In this document: positions 8,826-17,005 of the stretch, one piece after another
Layout: every line of letters starts with the position of its first letter
How positions within the stretch are numbered: the stretch's first letter is position 1
DNA from: Prevotella corporis DSM 18810 = JCM 8529
GTDB lineage: Bacteria; Bacteroidota; Bacteroidia; Bacteroidales; Bacteroidaceae
Assembly (NCBI RefSeq): GCF_000430525.1
Contig: NZ_AUME01000036.1
Coordinates: 1 to 32,411 of the forward strand
Reading direction: 5' to 3'
Length of the DNA: 32,411 nucleotides
Program-made: the position numbers and the translations under genes
Notes under the pieces: model-generated
The model's input: the letters and a program-made list of their open reading frames with translations, nothing else
What the model was told of the DNA's origin: nothing
Databases searched by the model: none

Positions 8826-9491
8826 ATGAAAACCAAAGGACGCAACATCTGCGATACTCTAAAGGTTATTCGCAAACAAATAGCGGATGCCAATGGGATT
8901 AACTATTCACCAGACGAATGTCACTTCACAGGTGAATGCAAAGGAACTTGCCCGAAATGCGAGAAAGATGTTAGAGTGTTGGAACATGAGTTGCGACTTA
9001 GGCAGAAAGCAGGGAAGGCTATAAAGGTCGCAGGAGTGGCATTGGGAATGACTGCTCTTTCTGCATCTTTTACTTCCTGCTCTATACAAAAAGGATACTA
9101 TAACTCCACGCCCTCACTGCCAAAGAAAGTTATTCCGATTCGCTTCCAAGAATACACAGCCAAAGATTCTATCCTATTAAAAGAAAAAGAAACATTGAGT
9201 AAGAAAGGAGTTCTTTTTGTTCAAGGGCATATCATTGACGAAAACACAAAAGAACCGATTGTCGCTGCTTTCATCACAGCTAAACTTTCTGAAAAGAAAA
9301 CGGTAGCAGATATTGACGGAAACTTCACCATTGAAGTGAAGCCAAAAGATACAATCACCATAAAGTTCATTGGTATGCAAGACAGAATCATTAAACTATC
9401 AGAAATGAATCTTGAAAAACTCAATGTTATAACTTTGAAAGAAGCTTTTGGACTCACAGGAGAAGTGGTTGTTGTCAAAAAAAGGACATAA
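8826..9491 (+). CDS. Membrane-anchored protein: Cys-rich cytosolic domain plus CarboxypepD_reg-like domain
   Basis: 221 aa, function not established. Residues 1-60 are charged and carry Cys9, Cys32, Cys38, Cys42 and Cys45; the last three are spaced C-x3-C-x2-C (ECKGTCPKC), suggesting a metal or Fe-S site. Residues 62-84 form a hydrophobic segment ending in SFTSC (Cys85), which looks like either a transmembrane anchor or a lipobox with an unusually long cytosolic head. Residues about 128-205 are a CarboxypepD_reg-like beta-sandwich (FVQGHIIDENTKEPIVAAF, then DIDGNFTI), and the chain ends in GEVVVVKKRT, like the start of a TonB-dependent receptor plug. It is a tandem paralogue of the next gene but lacks its TonB domain. 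Base composition is more A+T-rich than the housekeeping genes. Confidence 0.75.
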   Translation: MKTKGRNICDTLKVIRKQIADANGINYSPDECHFTGECKGTCPKCEKDVRVLEHELRLRQKAGKAIKVAGVALGMTALSASFTSCSIQKGYYNSTPSLPKKVIPIRFQEYTAKDSILLKEKETLSKKGVLFVQGHIIDENTKEPIVAAFITAKLSEKKTVADIDGNFTIEVKPKDTITIKFIGMQDRIIKLSEMNLEKLNVITLKEAFGLTGEVVVVKKRT

Positions 9492-9510
9492 GCATAAAAG
9501 GAAATAAACT

Positions 9511-10587
9511 ATGACAAGAGGACGCAACATCTGTAATATTCTTAAAGCCATCCGCAAGCAAATAGCAGATGCCAATGAGATAAAATATTCACCCGAAGAA
9601 TGTCATTTCAAGGGCGAATGTAAGGGTACTTGTCCTAAATGCGAGCAAGATGTGAAGGACTTAGAGTATGAACTGAGACTTCGACAGATGGCAGGAAAGG
9701 CTATCAAGGTTGCTGGAATAGCATTGGGAATAACCACCCTTGCCACATCCACCACATCTTGTGCCACACAAAAGGCAAAATATGACATGGAATCATCCAT
9801 GCCAGAAAAAGTTATTCCTATCAGCTATCAAGATTATACTTCCAGTGATACCATTTTACTTAAAGAAAAAGAAGAACTTGGCAAAAAGGGAGTGTTATTT
9901 GTACAAGGGCATGTTATTGACGATGAGAAAAATCCTATCATCGGAGCCATTATCACTTCTAAGCTTTCAGGAAAGCAAACGTTGTCTGACATTGATGGGA
10001 ATTTTACCCTTGAAGTAAAGCAAGGGGATATGATAACTGTAAAATACATTGGCTTTCAAGACCGAGTAATCAAACTTTCGGAAATGAGCCAAGACAAGCT
10101 CAATATTGTTACTTTAACGGCACATATTTTAGAAGTGATTGCTGGTATCGCTCCTTAACCCCAAAAACTACTCCTGTTATTAAAAAGGACAAGACAAAAG
10201 GCAAGTCATCAAAACAAAACAAGACAGTCATAGTTCAACCAGCCATAAGAATAAACTCCACCGAAAGCAAAAACATTTTTGGTGTAGCCGAAGAGATGGC
10301 TTCATTTCCTGGTGGTAAGGCTGCACTGATGCAATACATTAAGGATAAACCTCTGCTATCCAAAAGAATACCTTGAAGGTGCAGCCACGGGAAGAGTGGT
10401 CATTGTCTTTACTGTCAATGAAGACGGAAGTCTGAGTGATATAACTGTGATGAAGAACCTTACTCCTCCTCTAGATGAGGAAGCCATTCGTATTGTGAAA
10501 AGTATGCCGAAATGGAAGCCTGCAAAGCTAAACGGCAAAGCCGTGAAATCAAAATATACTATTCCTGTCAATTTCAGAATTGAATAA
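9511..10587 (+). pseudogene. Cys-domain energy transducer TonB-like protein, frameshifted twice
   Basis: The first frame (ATG 9511, AAGGA upstream) encodes 215 aa closely matching the previous protein: the same N-terminal Cys9/32/38/42/45 pattern, an anchor ending in TTSC, and the CarboxypepD_reg domain. It stops at 10158. From about 10137 the -1 frame continues without stop (PKTTPVIKKDKTKGKSSK, a proline/lysine spacer, then VAEEMASFPGGKAALMQYI). Near 10344-10350 one extra base in ATAAACC returns reading to the first frame. That frame encodes a TonB C-terminal domain (GRVVIVFTVNEDGSLSD, SMPKWKPAKLNGK) ending at 10587. The repaired product would be about 358 aa, spanning the inner membrane to energise outer-membrane transport. 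The two indels compensate, so they may be sequencing errors, recent mutations or recoding sites. Confidence 0.75.
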
Positions 10588-10588
10588 T

Positions 10589-11206
10589 ATGAATACCGCT
10601 CCGCTCATCTGTATAGACCGCCACCGCCTTTCAATAGACGGTGAAGGGGTAACTACGCTCGTGGCATTCCACGGTTGCCCGCTTCGTTGTAAATACTGCC
10701 TCAATCCACAGTGTTATGATGCTGACGGCGTATGGCAGGAAATGGATACAGAACTCTTAATGCAGAATGTGGAGATGGACAATCTTTACTTCTTGGCGAC
10801 AGGAGGAGGCATCTGCTTTGGCGGAGGCGAACCACTTCTGCGGAGTTCATTTATAAAGGAATTTTGTGAGCAATGCCCAAATGAATGGCAATTTACGATG
10901 GAGACGAGTCTAAACGTGCCTCGCCATAACTTGGAGGAAGTCACTCCATACATTGATTCCTTTATCATCGACATAAAGGACATGAATCCAGCTATCTACC
11001 AAGCCTATACAGGCAAGACCAACAAACAAGTTATCGACAACCTTGTCTGGCTCTACACTCATGCAAAGCATAAAGACAAAATCATTCTCCGCCTCCCCTT
11101 CATACCAAAGTTCAACACCGAAGAGGATAGGAAACACAGTCGCCAAGTCTTAAAAGAATTAGGATATGAGTATTTTGATGAATTTGAATATGTGATTAGA
11201 GGATAA
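10589..11206 (+). CDS. Small radical SAM enzyme (NrdG/PflA-like activase group)
   Basis: 205 aa from the ATG at 10589, one base after the TonB stop; a TTG at 10580 in the same frame would overlap that gene and has no better ribosome site. The [4Fe-4S] motif is C-x3-C-x2-C (Cys30, Cys34, Cys37 in HGCPLRCKYC), followed by the SAM-binding GGGEP at about 78-82. The layout ISIDGEG-type start, short barrel and IDIKDMN strand resembles glycyl-radical-enzyme activases, but no glycyl-radical enzyme is present. Its tight linkage to the two cysteine-domain proteins, which share a C-x3-C-x2-C motif, suggests a functional pair (inference). Possible roles are modifying those proteins or receiving electrons through them. 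Confidence 0.85.
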   Translation: MNTAPLICIDRHRLSIDGEGVTTLVAFHGCPLRCKYCLNPQCYDADGVWQEMDTELLMQNVEMDNLYFLATGGGICFGGGEPLLRSSFIKEFCEQCPNEWQFTMETSLNVPRHNLEEVTPYIDSFIIDIKDMNPAIYQAYTGKTNKQVIDNLVWLYTHAKHKDKIILRLPFIPKFNTEEDRKHSRQVLKELGYEYFDEFEYVIRG

Positions 11207-11332
11207 ACTGGTTAAATCATATGCCCTACCGGGTAGTGTCCTTAAAAGTGTGTAATTCATCTTTCCTTTCTCTGTACTTCCACTGTTATTTTATTCTTTT
11301 CTTTCCAGTTTTTGAATTGATATATTCTCCTT

Positions 11333-11617
11333 TCATATGTCGTCTTTGTTTCCTCCATCGCCACGGCTGCCAGGAGGAAGATGACAGACTTCTCTGATGG
11401 CATGGATGTTGTCAAGCGCAAAGTTCACTTCCTTGGCTTCTTTACTTCTTCCCTTGGCTCTGTTGCCCTTGGCATCCCAAATTGCCATGGTCACGCTCTG
11501 CTTGCAACTGAACTGTGCGATAGTTCCGTTGATTGTCACACGTCCCATGATAGGGACAATTCCGTTTCTCTCCTTGCTTCCATTTACATAGAAGACCGTC
11601 TTGAATGTACTTCTCAT
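11333..11617 (-). pseudogene. Truncated tyrosine recombinase (integrase) N-terminal stub
   Basis: The ATG at 11617 starts MRSTFKTVFYVNGSKERNG, the arm-DNA-binding N-terminus common in Bacteroidota tyrosine integrases, and continues through GTIAQFSCK and KEVNFALDNI. Similarity then ends (around 11400), and the frame runs into unrelated residues and stops at 11333. No catalytic core with the R-H-R-Y residues exists in the window. It is a relic of an integrative element beside the A+T-rich accessory cluster. The frame is open to 11677, but that part lies across the promoter. Confidence 0.7.
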
Positions 11618-11641
11618 AATTCCTTGCTTTTTTGTTGGGTG

Positions 11642-11672
11642 CAAAATTAAATCATGAGAGTTGCATGGCAAA
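11642..11672 (-). promoter_or_regulatory. Intact promoter upstream of the integrase stub
   Basis: On the minus strand, -33 TTTG (11669-11672), a 19-base spacer and -7 TAATTTTG (11642-11649). This is one of the best matches to the Bacteroidota consensus in the window, although the gene behind it is truncated. Confidence 0.7.
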
Positions 11673-12004
11673 TTCACAACCTATGCAGAATGGAGAAGTA
11701 AGAACCGAAGCCGTTAAATATGCTTATTAGGACGTTTCTTTGAGGTAATGACTTGAAAGCGTTTCCACTTCTCAAATCCACCATTTTCGCATTTCCTCGT
11801 CTATGCCACTTAAAGCCAACGACTGCCACAACCACTTGAAACTCAAAATAAAAGCTCAAATCTGCTGTTTTTTGCTTTTTTTATCAGTCTTTTATTTGAA
11901 AATTCAAAGTTTTATTCATGTCTTGTATTGAATGGCCGATAAAGGATTGTTATGTGGTAGAAAATTTGCAAGTAATTGATTTTTTACTTATTTTTGTTGG
12001 TAAT
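11673..12004. other. Region between integrase promoter and GNAT gene
   Basis: A 61-codon minus frame at 11674-11859 overlaps the integrase promoter and is not convincing. Only the GNAT promoter at 11965-11996 is supported here. Confidence 0.5.
11965..11996 (+). promoter_or_regulatory. Promoter of the GNAT gene
   Basis: TTTG (11965-11968), 20-base spacer, TATTTTTG (11989-11996). The predicted start of transcription is within a few bases of the ATG at 12005, so the message would be almost leaderless. Confidence 0.6.
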
Positions 12005-12493
12005 ATGACAATAAGAAAAGCGACTCAAAACGATTTAGACGTCGTACTCAGCCTTATACAATGCGGTCGGGAGAAAATGATTGCGTCAGGCAACACAGGC
12101 CAATGGACAGAAGGCTACCCTCCACAGACCCAGTTGGAAAGCGATATCGAAAAAGGCAACTGTTATCTGATATCGACCGATGATAACAGGGCGATCGCCA
12201 CCTTTGCCTTTATAAAGGGAGTTGACCCGACCTATCTGAAAATTGAGGGTGAAGGCTGGCTCAACGAGGAGCCTTACGGAACCATTCACCGAGTTGCGTC
12301 GGCCCCCGGCACAAGGGGTATCATGGCAATGGTGGTGGACTATTGCTTCAAAGAGGTTGACAACATTCGCATCGACACCCATAAGGACAACATTCCCATG
12401 CAAAGGGCTTTGGAACGACTGGCGTTCAGGTATTGCGGAGTTATCCATCTGGCCAACGGAGATCCAAGGGTCGCTTTCCAGAAAAAACGCTGA
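12005..12493 (+). CDS. GNAT-family N-acetyltransferase
   Basis: Acyl-CoA-dependent acetyltransferase of 162 aa, the normal single-domain GNAT length. The chain starts MTIRKATQNDLDVVLSLI, the beta1-alpha1 opening typical of the fold. The acetyl-CoA pyrophosphate loop follows beta4 (IHRVASAPGTRGIMAMVV; A-P-G-T-R-G is a variant of Q/R-x-x-G-x-G/A), and NIPMQRALERLAFRYCG is the C-terminal arm. The frame is open to an ATG at 11918, but that start lies upstream of the promoter boxes and adds a non-conserved hydrophobic stretch, so the ATG at 12005 is preferred. The substrate is unknown. The next gene, also an acetyltransferase, follows after 88 bases. Confidence 0.85.
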   Translation: MTIRKATQNDLDVVLSLIQCGREKMIASGNTGQWTEGYPPQTQLESDIEKGNCYLISTDDNRAIATFAFIKGVDPTYLKIEGEGWLNEEPYGTIHRVASAPGTRGIMAMVVDYCFKEVDNIRIDTHKDNIPMQRALERLAFRYCGVIHLANGDPRVAFQKKR

Positions 12494-12581
12494 CACCACT
12501 TCAATTTTGTCTCATGGTAGGTCGGGAGCTATGGCTGAAAACAGATGTAGCCAAAGTCCCGTCTCATAAAATTATAGATTT

Positions 12582-13133
12582 ATGACTGAAAAAGAAAAAC
12601 AACAGAAAGGTCTCCCATATCTTGCAAGTGCCCCGGAGGTGTTGAACGACCTGTTTACATGCGAGGAGGAATGTTTCAACCTGAACATGCTCCCACCATC
12701 GAAGCGCGAAGAACGCACGCAACGATTGAGGAAGTTATTGGGAAAGACGGGCGAAAGCTTCAAAATCATCGCACCGTTCTTCTGCGATTATGGCTACAAT
12801 ATTGAAATTGGAGAACATTTCTTCGCCAACACCAACCTCGTTATTCTCGACGAGGCTAAGGTTACTTTCGGCGACCATGTATTCATTGCTCCCAACTGTT
12901 CGTTCTATACTGCCGGACACCCCTTGAACCCGGAGGAGCGCAACAAGAATATAGAATACGCTCTACCCATAAAGGTGGGCAACAATGTGTGGATTGGAGG
13001 CAACGTGGTGGTGCTGCCGGGTGTGACCATTGGCAACAATGTGACCATTGGCGCCGGAGCGGTAGTCACACACGACGTTCCCGACAATGTGGTGGCTGCA
13101 GGAAATCCGTGCAAGGTGATTAAGAAAATCTAA
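12582..13133 (+). CDS. Maltose/galactoside O-acetyltransferase-like enzyme
   Basis: Left-handed beta-helix acetyltransferase of 183 aa (Maa/LacA/NodL group), transferring acetyl from acetyl-CoA to a sugar hydroxyl. An N-terminal Mac domain (about 5-60) precedes the hexapeptide-repeat helix: [20 protein letters not shown], the catalytic His113 in YTAGHPL, and the terminal coils [30 protein letters not shown] and [12 protein letters not shown], which bind acetyl-CoA and form the trimer. All landmark residues are present. It lies 88 bases after the GNAT gene and may share its transcript. The natural sugar acceptor is not defined. Confidence 0.92.
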   Translation: MTEKEKQQKGLPYLASAPEVLNDLFTCEEECFNLNMLPPSKREERTQRLRKLLGKTGESFKIIAPFFCDYGYNIEIGEHFFANTNLVILDEAKVTFGDHVFIAPNCSFYTAGHPLNPEERNKNIEYALPIKVGNNVWIGGNVVVLPGVTIGNNVTIGAGAVVTHDVPDNVVAAGNPCKVIKKI

Positions 13134-13155
13134 AAAAGATCAGCGATGGTTTTGC

Positions 13156-13221
13156 GAAAGGTCACCTTTCAACTGTTAAAAGGTGACCTTTTGCACGACG
13201 AAAGCTCACCTTTTGAATCAC
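13156..13221. repeat. 22-bp repeat array A (3 units)
   Basis: Units start at 13156, 13178 and 13200, exactly 22 bases apart. The core of unit 2, AAAAGGTGACCTTTTGC, is a perfect 7+1+7 palindrome followed by GC; units 1 and 3 are GAAAGGTCACCTTTC and GAAAGCTCACCTTTTG. The array lies between the convergent acetyltransferase and permease genes. Confidence 0.8.
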
Positions 13222-13378
13222 GTTTTCTATTTCACTGAAAATCAAACTGTTATGAATCACATTTTCTAATACATGTTTTTATGGTTGACCGCTTCACTCT
13301 TTGAAACTAAAGGCCTTGAGAGAATGTGAAGCGCAGTTCATTGACATTCTCCCTATTGCGGAGGAAAAGACAGATGTT

Positions 13379-14662
13379 TTACAATGATTCTGTTTGTCTC
13401 TCGTTCAGGTTCTTGTCGGCATGGATGAGAGCTGCGACAATGAAAGGAAGGATATTGGCAATAGACACAATGACAAAGAAGCGACGATAGCCGACATATT
13501 CCTGCAAAATGCCTGTGAACCAACCCGACGACATCAGGGATATTGCAGCCAATGCGCTCGCTATCGAAAACTTGAAAACGGAGTATTTGCCTTGTGAACA
13601 ATAAACGAGGAGAAGGATGTAGGCCGTGATGCCGTAACCAAAGCCGAACTGCTCTATCACAACGCAGACATTTATAATAGAGAGTGTTGAGACAAAGTTA
13701 TAGCTCAAGTAAATGTACAGCATCTTTGGCAAGGTGATGGCGATGACCATGGGCCACAAACATCTCCTCAAGCCCCATTTCTTGAGACTTTTGGCTCCCA
13801 GAGCGCAACCGAAAATGGCTGCAAACGCACCCAATGAGCCTTGTGCCAATCCCAGTTCCTGTGGCGAGAGGCTCAGTCCTCCATTACTTCCTGGATCAAT
13901 TAGGAAAAGCGGGGCTATGCGAAAGAACATTCCTTCTGGAATAAGAAAGAGCAACAGGAAACAAAGCAATGCGCCATAGTTGGGCAATTGCATGAAACCT
14001 GTCTTGGTTTCCATCCACCATCGGCGGGTCAATCCACTCCAAACAGGTACCGACGGATTGTCTTGAGGATGGGGAATGACAACCAAATGATATACAAACA
14101 ATATAATAAAAGTGATGGAAAGCAAGTCGAATGTTGACATCCACGAAGTTGTCACGACTCTATTCAGCACCTCCAAGTTGCCGGCGACCATCACTGGGAT
14201 GCCCATTCCCACAATTATCGACACCAAAAGAAAAATAGTGTGGATGCTGAAGTGGCGTGTTTCCATTGGCGAGACAAACTGTTTGTAGAATCGTGCTATG
14301 GCTACATCGTGCACAACAGAGGCTGAAGCGGTAACAAACAGGAAGAACATCGTCAGCAACTCCCAGTATTTAGAGGAGATTGTTTGAGAAACGCCGAACA
14401 TACAGACAGCCATCAGCAACTCCATTGCCAGTATCCAGAAACGTTTCGTGGCGAATCCGGTGACAACACGTCCCATAATAGGTCGAAGAATAAATGGAAT
14501 GAAGAACCATGACGTATTAAGCGTGATCGTTCCGTTGGACTGTCCCATGCGGTTATAGAACACCAGCGACACCAAGAATACGATAACGTATGGCAACCCA
14601 CGTGTGAAATATATCGTAGGAAGCCACAGCCAGTCATGTTTTTTCAACTCAGGAATCATCAT
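13379..14662 (-). CDS. AmpG-like MFS permease
   Basis: 427-aa integral inner-membrane protein with about 12 hydrophobic segments. The opening WLPTIYFTRGLPYVIVFLVS resembles the start of AmpG muropeptide permeases, and the MFS loop between helices 2 and 3 is RPIMGRVVTGFATKRFW. Transport of anhydro-muropeptides or a related cell-wall sugar is inferred from this and from the SpoIID, DUF4922 and glycosyltransferase genes upstream on the same strand. It begins 117 bases after the SpoIID gene; ATG codons at 14662 and 14659 are both possible. It is the last gene of the unit and is followed by the 22-bp array A. Confidence 0.8.
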   Translation of the reverse strand: MMIPELKKHDWLWLPTIYFTRGLPYVIVFLVSLVFYNRMGQSNGTITLNTSWFFIPFILRPIMGRVVTGFATKRFWILAMELLMAVCMFGVSQTISSKYWELLTMFFLFVTASASVVHDVAIARFYKQFVSPMETRHFSIHTIFLLVSIIVGMGIPVMVAGNLEVLNRVVTTSWMSTFDLLSITFIILFVYHLVVIPHPQDNPSVPVWSGLTRRWWMETKTGFMQLPNYGALLCFLLLFLIPEGMFFRIAPLFLIDPGSNGGLSLSPQELGLAQGSLGAFAAIFGCALGAKSLKKWGLRRCLWPMVIAITLPKMLYIYLSYNFVSTLSIINVCVVIEQFGFGYGITAYILLLVYCSQGKYSVFKFSIASALAAISLMSSGWFTGILQEYVGYRRFFVIVSIANILPFIVAALIHADKNLNERQTESL

Positions 14663-14778
14663 TCTTCATCAATATCACTTCTGTTAATATGCTGTTGTAC
14701 GTTTATGCTGAAAGACGGTGCACGATGGAGTATCATAAGCAGCCTCGTCTCTAAGCCAACATCAGACCGTTGATTTGC

Positions 14779-16095
14779 CTAATATTTCTTTTCCACATTC
14801 GCACCTTTATAATAGTGCATCAAAATCTCTTTATAACCATAGCCTTTTTCGCCCATCATGGCAGCACCTATCTGGCAAAGACCAACTCCGTGGCCCCAAC
14901 CCGCACCAACGAAGTGGAACTTCTGCGCTATGCCATTGATAAAGTTGCTCTTTTCTATCACGAAAGCAGAGCTGTACAAATGCGATTTGCTAAGTACGCG
15001 GCGTATTTCAAGTTCTTTCCCGATGATAAGTCTGCGCTCTGTTCCCACGATCTGCAAGCGAAAGATACGCCCACTCTTACCACGCTCCAAAGGAATGAGG
15101 TCAACTATCCATCCAAAATCTACTCCAACTTTCTCTTTTATCAGAGCCGAAAGCTCATCTTGAGTATAGTCTTGCGTCCAACGGTAGAAGTCTTGCGTCT
15201 CCTGATCATAGTCATTAAGCACCTGACTCAACACTTTTGCATCCCTTGTGTTGCAGAAAGCCTCTGGCGAAGATAATATCCACGCACGTGCATTGTCCTC
15301 ATTGGTTAGGTCGGGAATGACTGAATCGTCTGGCATGGCATCGGGAAGAAATGCCAAGTAAGGCTTTCTGATATTCTCCCAACAGTACTGAAACTCCTCG
15401 GTAGCTCCACCACAGCACTTGCTATATCGTGCGTCGCATATCTCTCCCTCATACATGAGAATCTCACCAGCCGTCGCTTGAATGGCCTTCACTGCGTGTT
15501 CGTTGACACACCTTGTGATTCCCTGATAGCGTTGACAGTGATCGTCGGCGCAAACGTCAAATATCGTGTGGTCCTCACGGTCGTACCACCGTATCAACTC
15601 ATCCTCTTTGACGATGAACGATGAGGTTTCCCCAAGTCTTTGCTCAGTTTTCTTGCGCTTTTCTATCTGTGCCAGCAGCCAGCTACGTGATATGACTGCG
15701 TGTGCCTTGAGCAATTCCAATGAGGAAGTTGCTCTCATTTCGCTTGATATGACACTCATGAGATAGGTTTCTACTGGCAATTCGTTGATGGCACATATCT
15801 TATCGCCATCGACTACCAGACGCAACGTGCCTTGAAAGGTCTGCTCCTCCTGACGTTCCCAGTGGAAATTAACACCGATGGTGACATCCTCAAGTGTGAA
15901 AGATACCTCCTGGCGTATTGGGACAAAAGCCAATTCCGTGTATTTCGTGCCTTCCCAGAGAATACTTCCTTCGGAAAAGACAACACACTGCTTGCCCTTG
16001 CACTCACTGGCATTCACCAAATAACAATCATTGAGCGTGAAGTGCAATTCCTCAGCACTCACAATGCCCACCGTTACGATAGGTTCCTTATCCAT
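14779..16095 (-). CDS. SpoIID/LytB-domain protein without export signal
   Basis: 438 aa from the ATG at 16095, two bases after the DUF4922 stop; a TTG at 16101 is the only earlier start. SpoIID proteins are lytic transglycosylases or amidase enhancers acting on peptidoglycan glycan strands. Domain hallmarks are visible: ELPVETYLMSVISSEM near 112-127 (catalytic-type glutamate), LLKAHAVISRSW, a cysteine pair in YSKCCGG, and the C-terminal GAGWGHGVGLCQIGAAMMG followed by YKEILMHYYKGA. There is no signal peptide or membrane segment, which is odd for a wall enzyme. With an AmpG-like importer next door, a cytosolic role on imported wall fragments is a reasonable inference. Confidence 0.85.
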   Translation of the reverse strand: MDKEPIVTVGIVSAEELHFTLNDCYLVNASECKGKQCVVFSEGSILWEGTKYTELAFVPIRQEVSFTLEDVTIGVNFHWERQEEQTFQGTLRLVVDGDKICAINELPVETYLMSVISSEMRATSSLELLKAHAVISRSWLLAQIEKRKKTEQRLGETSSFIVKEDELIRWYDREDHTIFDVCADDHCQRYQGITRCVNEHAVKAIQATAGEILMYEGEICDARYSKCCGGATEEFQYCWENIRKPYLAFLPDAMPDDSVIPDLTNEDNARAWILSSPEAFCNTRDAKVLSQVLNDYDQETQDFYRWTQDYTQDELSALIKEKVGVDFGWIVDLIPLERGKSGRIFRLQIVGTERRLIIGKELEIRRVLSKSHLYSSAFVIEKSNFINGIAQKFHFVGAGWGHGVGLCQIGAAMMGEKGYGYKEILMHYYKGANVEKKY

Positions 16096-16097
16096 TT

Positions 16098-16970
16098 TCA
16101 AAGCTTTGATTTCTGTTTGTGCAGCCCTTTTATCTTCTGGGCCACCTCTTCCATATCCTTGGGTGAGAGAACTATTTCCCTCATTATAGCTGTCAGGCGC
16201 TCTTCGGTGAGTCGCTCGTAATCTTCTTCCCGCGGAAGGATGATCAATCCACCCATGTCGAGCGCACCTGGACTTATCAAATACTGTTCATCGCCTACGG
16301 CAGAATAGCAATCTGGGCGGTGTTTGCGACGTGGGAACACAACAGACAGGTTGTCAAGTCCCTCTTTCCATGCGATGATATTCATCATTGGCTCTGCGTC
16401 GTCTGACTGAAGGGGTAGCGAGCGATAAACCATTCCGAACATTTGTTTGTCAGCGGCCTCCGAACGGCTCTTTATCACGATGGCGGGATGGGCGAAATCT
16501 CTGACAAGAGATATGCTCTCACAGTCATTCAGCTCTACCAGTACATCTCGTCGCTCGTCCAACTCCGACCATTGCTCCTGCAAAGGGAGCAAGCCCTTTG
16601 TGCCACCTTGGAAGTGAAGGTGGTCAGGCGCACTGGCACCGCACTTCGGTCCGTTGTAGAAGAACATCCATTCTGGATAGGTGTCAACCAATCGGTGAAG
16701 GACACCGTAGCTCTGTTCTATCAATTGCAACTGATGTTGGCGCGCGGGAATGGTGAAATGTACCGGCAGTATGGGGAAAGGATTGACAAGAATATCAAAG
16801 TTCTCGTTGAAATGCCTTATCATCTGCACGGCAGGACGATTGCCACCACATAGGAAACACGGTCGCTTGGCAATTGTCGCCTTATCGATTTTTGCCCCAC
16901 TGCTCACCATCCTTGCAGGATTGAACTGCAATTTAAGGCTGCCTACTGACCTAACCTTAACCGATTTCAA
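16098..16970 (-). CDS. DUF4922 protein, HIT/GalT-like nucleotide-sugar phosphorylase fold
   Basis: The shown frame begins at a TTG (16970) because no ATG precedes the conserved LQFNPARMVSSGAKI block. Cys38 and Cys41 (CFLC) look like a zinc pair. GASAPDHLHFQ (111-121) matches the active-site loop of GalT-like and GDP-L-galactose phosphorylase-like enzymes, His117/His119 being the expected nucleophile region. HFTIPARQHQ is the preceding strand. The same frame is open upstream to 17027 (YGQLSRWKDAEKRFND), which looks like real family sequence. The natural N-terminus may therefore be fused to the glycosyltransferase through a slip at 17018-17024. The reaction (nucleotidyl transfer or phosphorolysis of a sugar nucleotide) is inferred. 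Confidence 0.8.
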   Translation of the reverse strand: MKSVKVRSVGSLKLQFNPARMVSSGAKIDKATIAKRPCFLCGGNRPAVQMIRHFNENFDILVNPFPILPVHFTIPARQHQLQLIEQSYGVLHRLVDTYPEWMFFYNGPKCGASAPDHLHFQGGTKGLLPLQEQWSELDERRDVLVELNDCESISLVRDFAHPAIVIKSRSEAADKQMFGMVYRSLPLQSDDAEPMMNIIAWKEGLDNLSVVFPRRKHRPDCYSAVGDEQYLISPGALDMGGLIILPREEDYERLTEERLTAIMREIVLSPKDMEEVAQKIKGLHKQKSKL

Positions 16971-17005
16971 GTCATTGAACCGCTTTTCGGCATCTTTCCA
17001 CCTAC

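Noticed and set aside
11674..11859. 61-codon minus frame upstream of the integrase stub
   Set aside because: It overlaps the integrase promoter, has no recognisable domain and no ribosome site.
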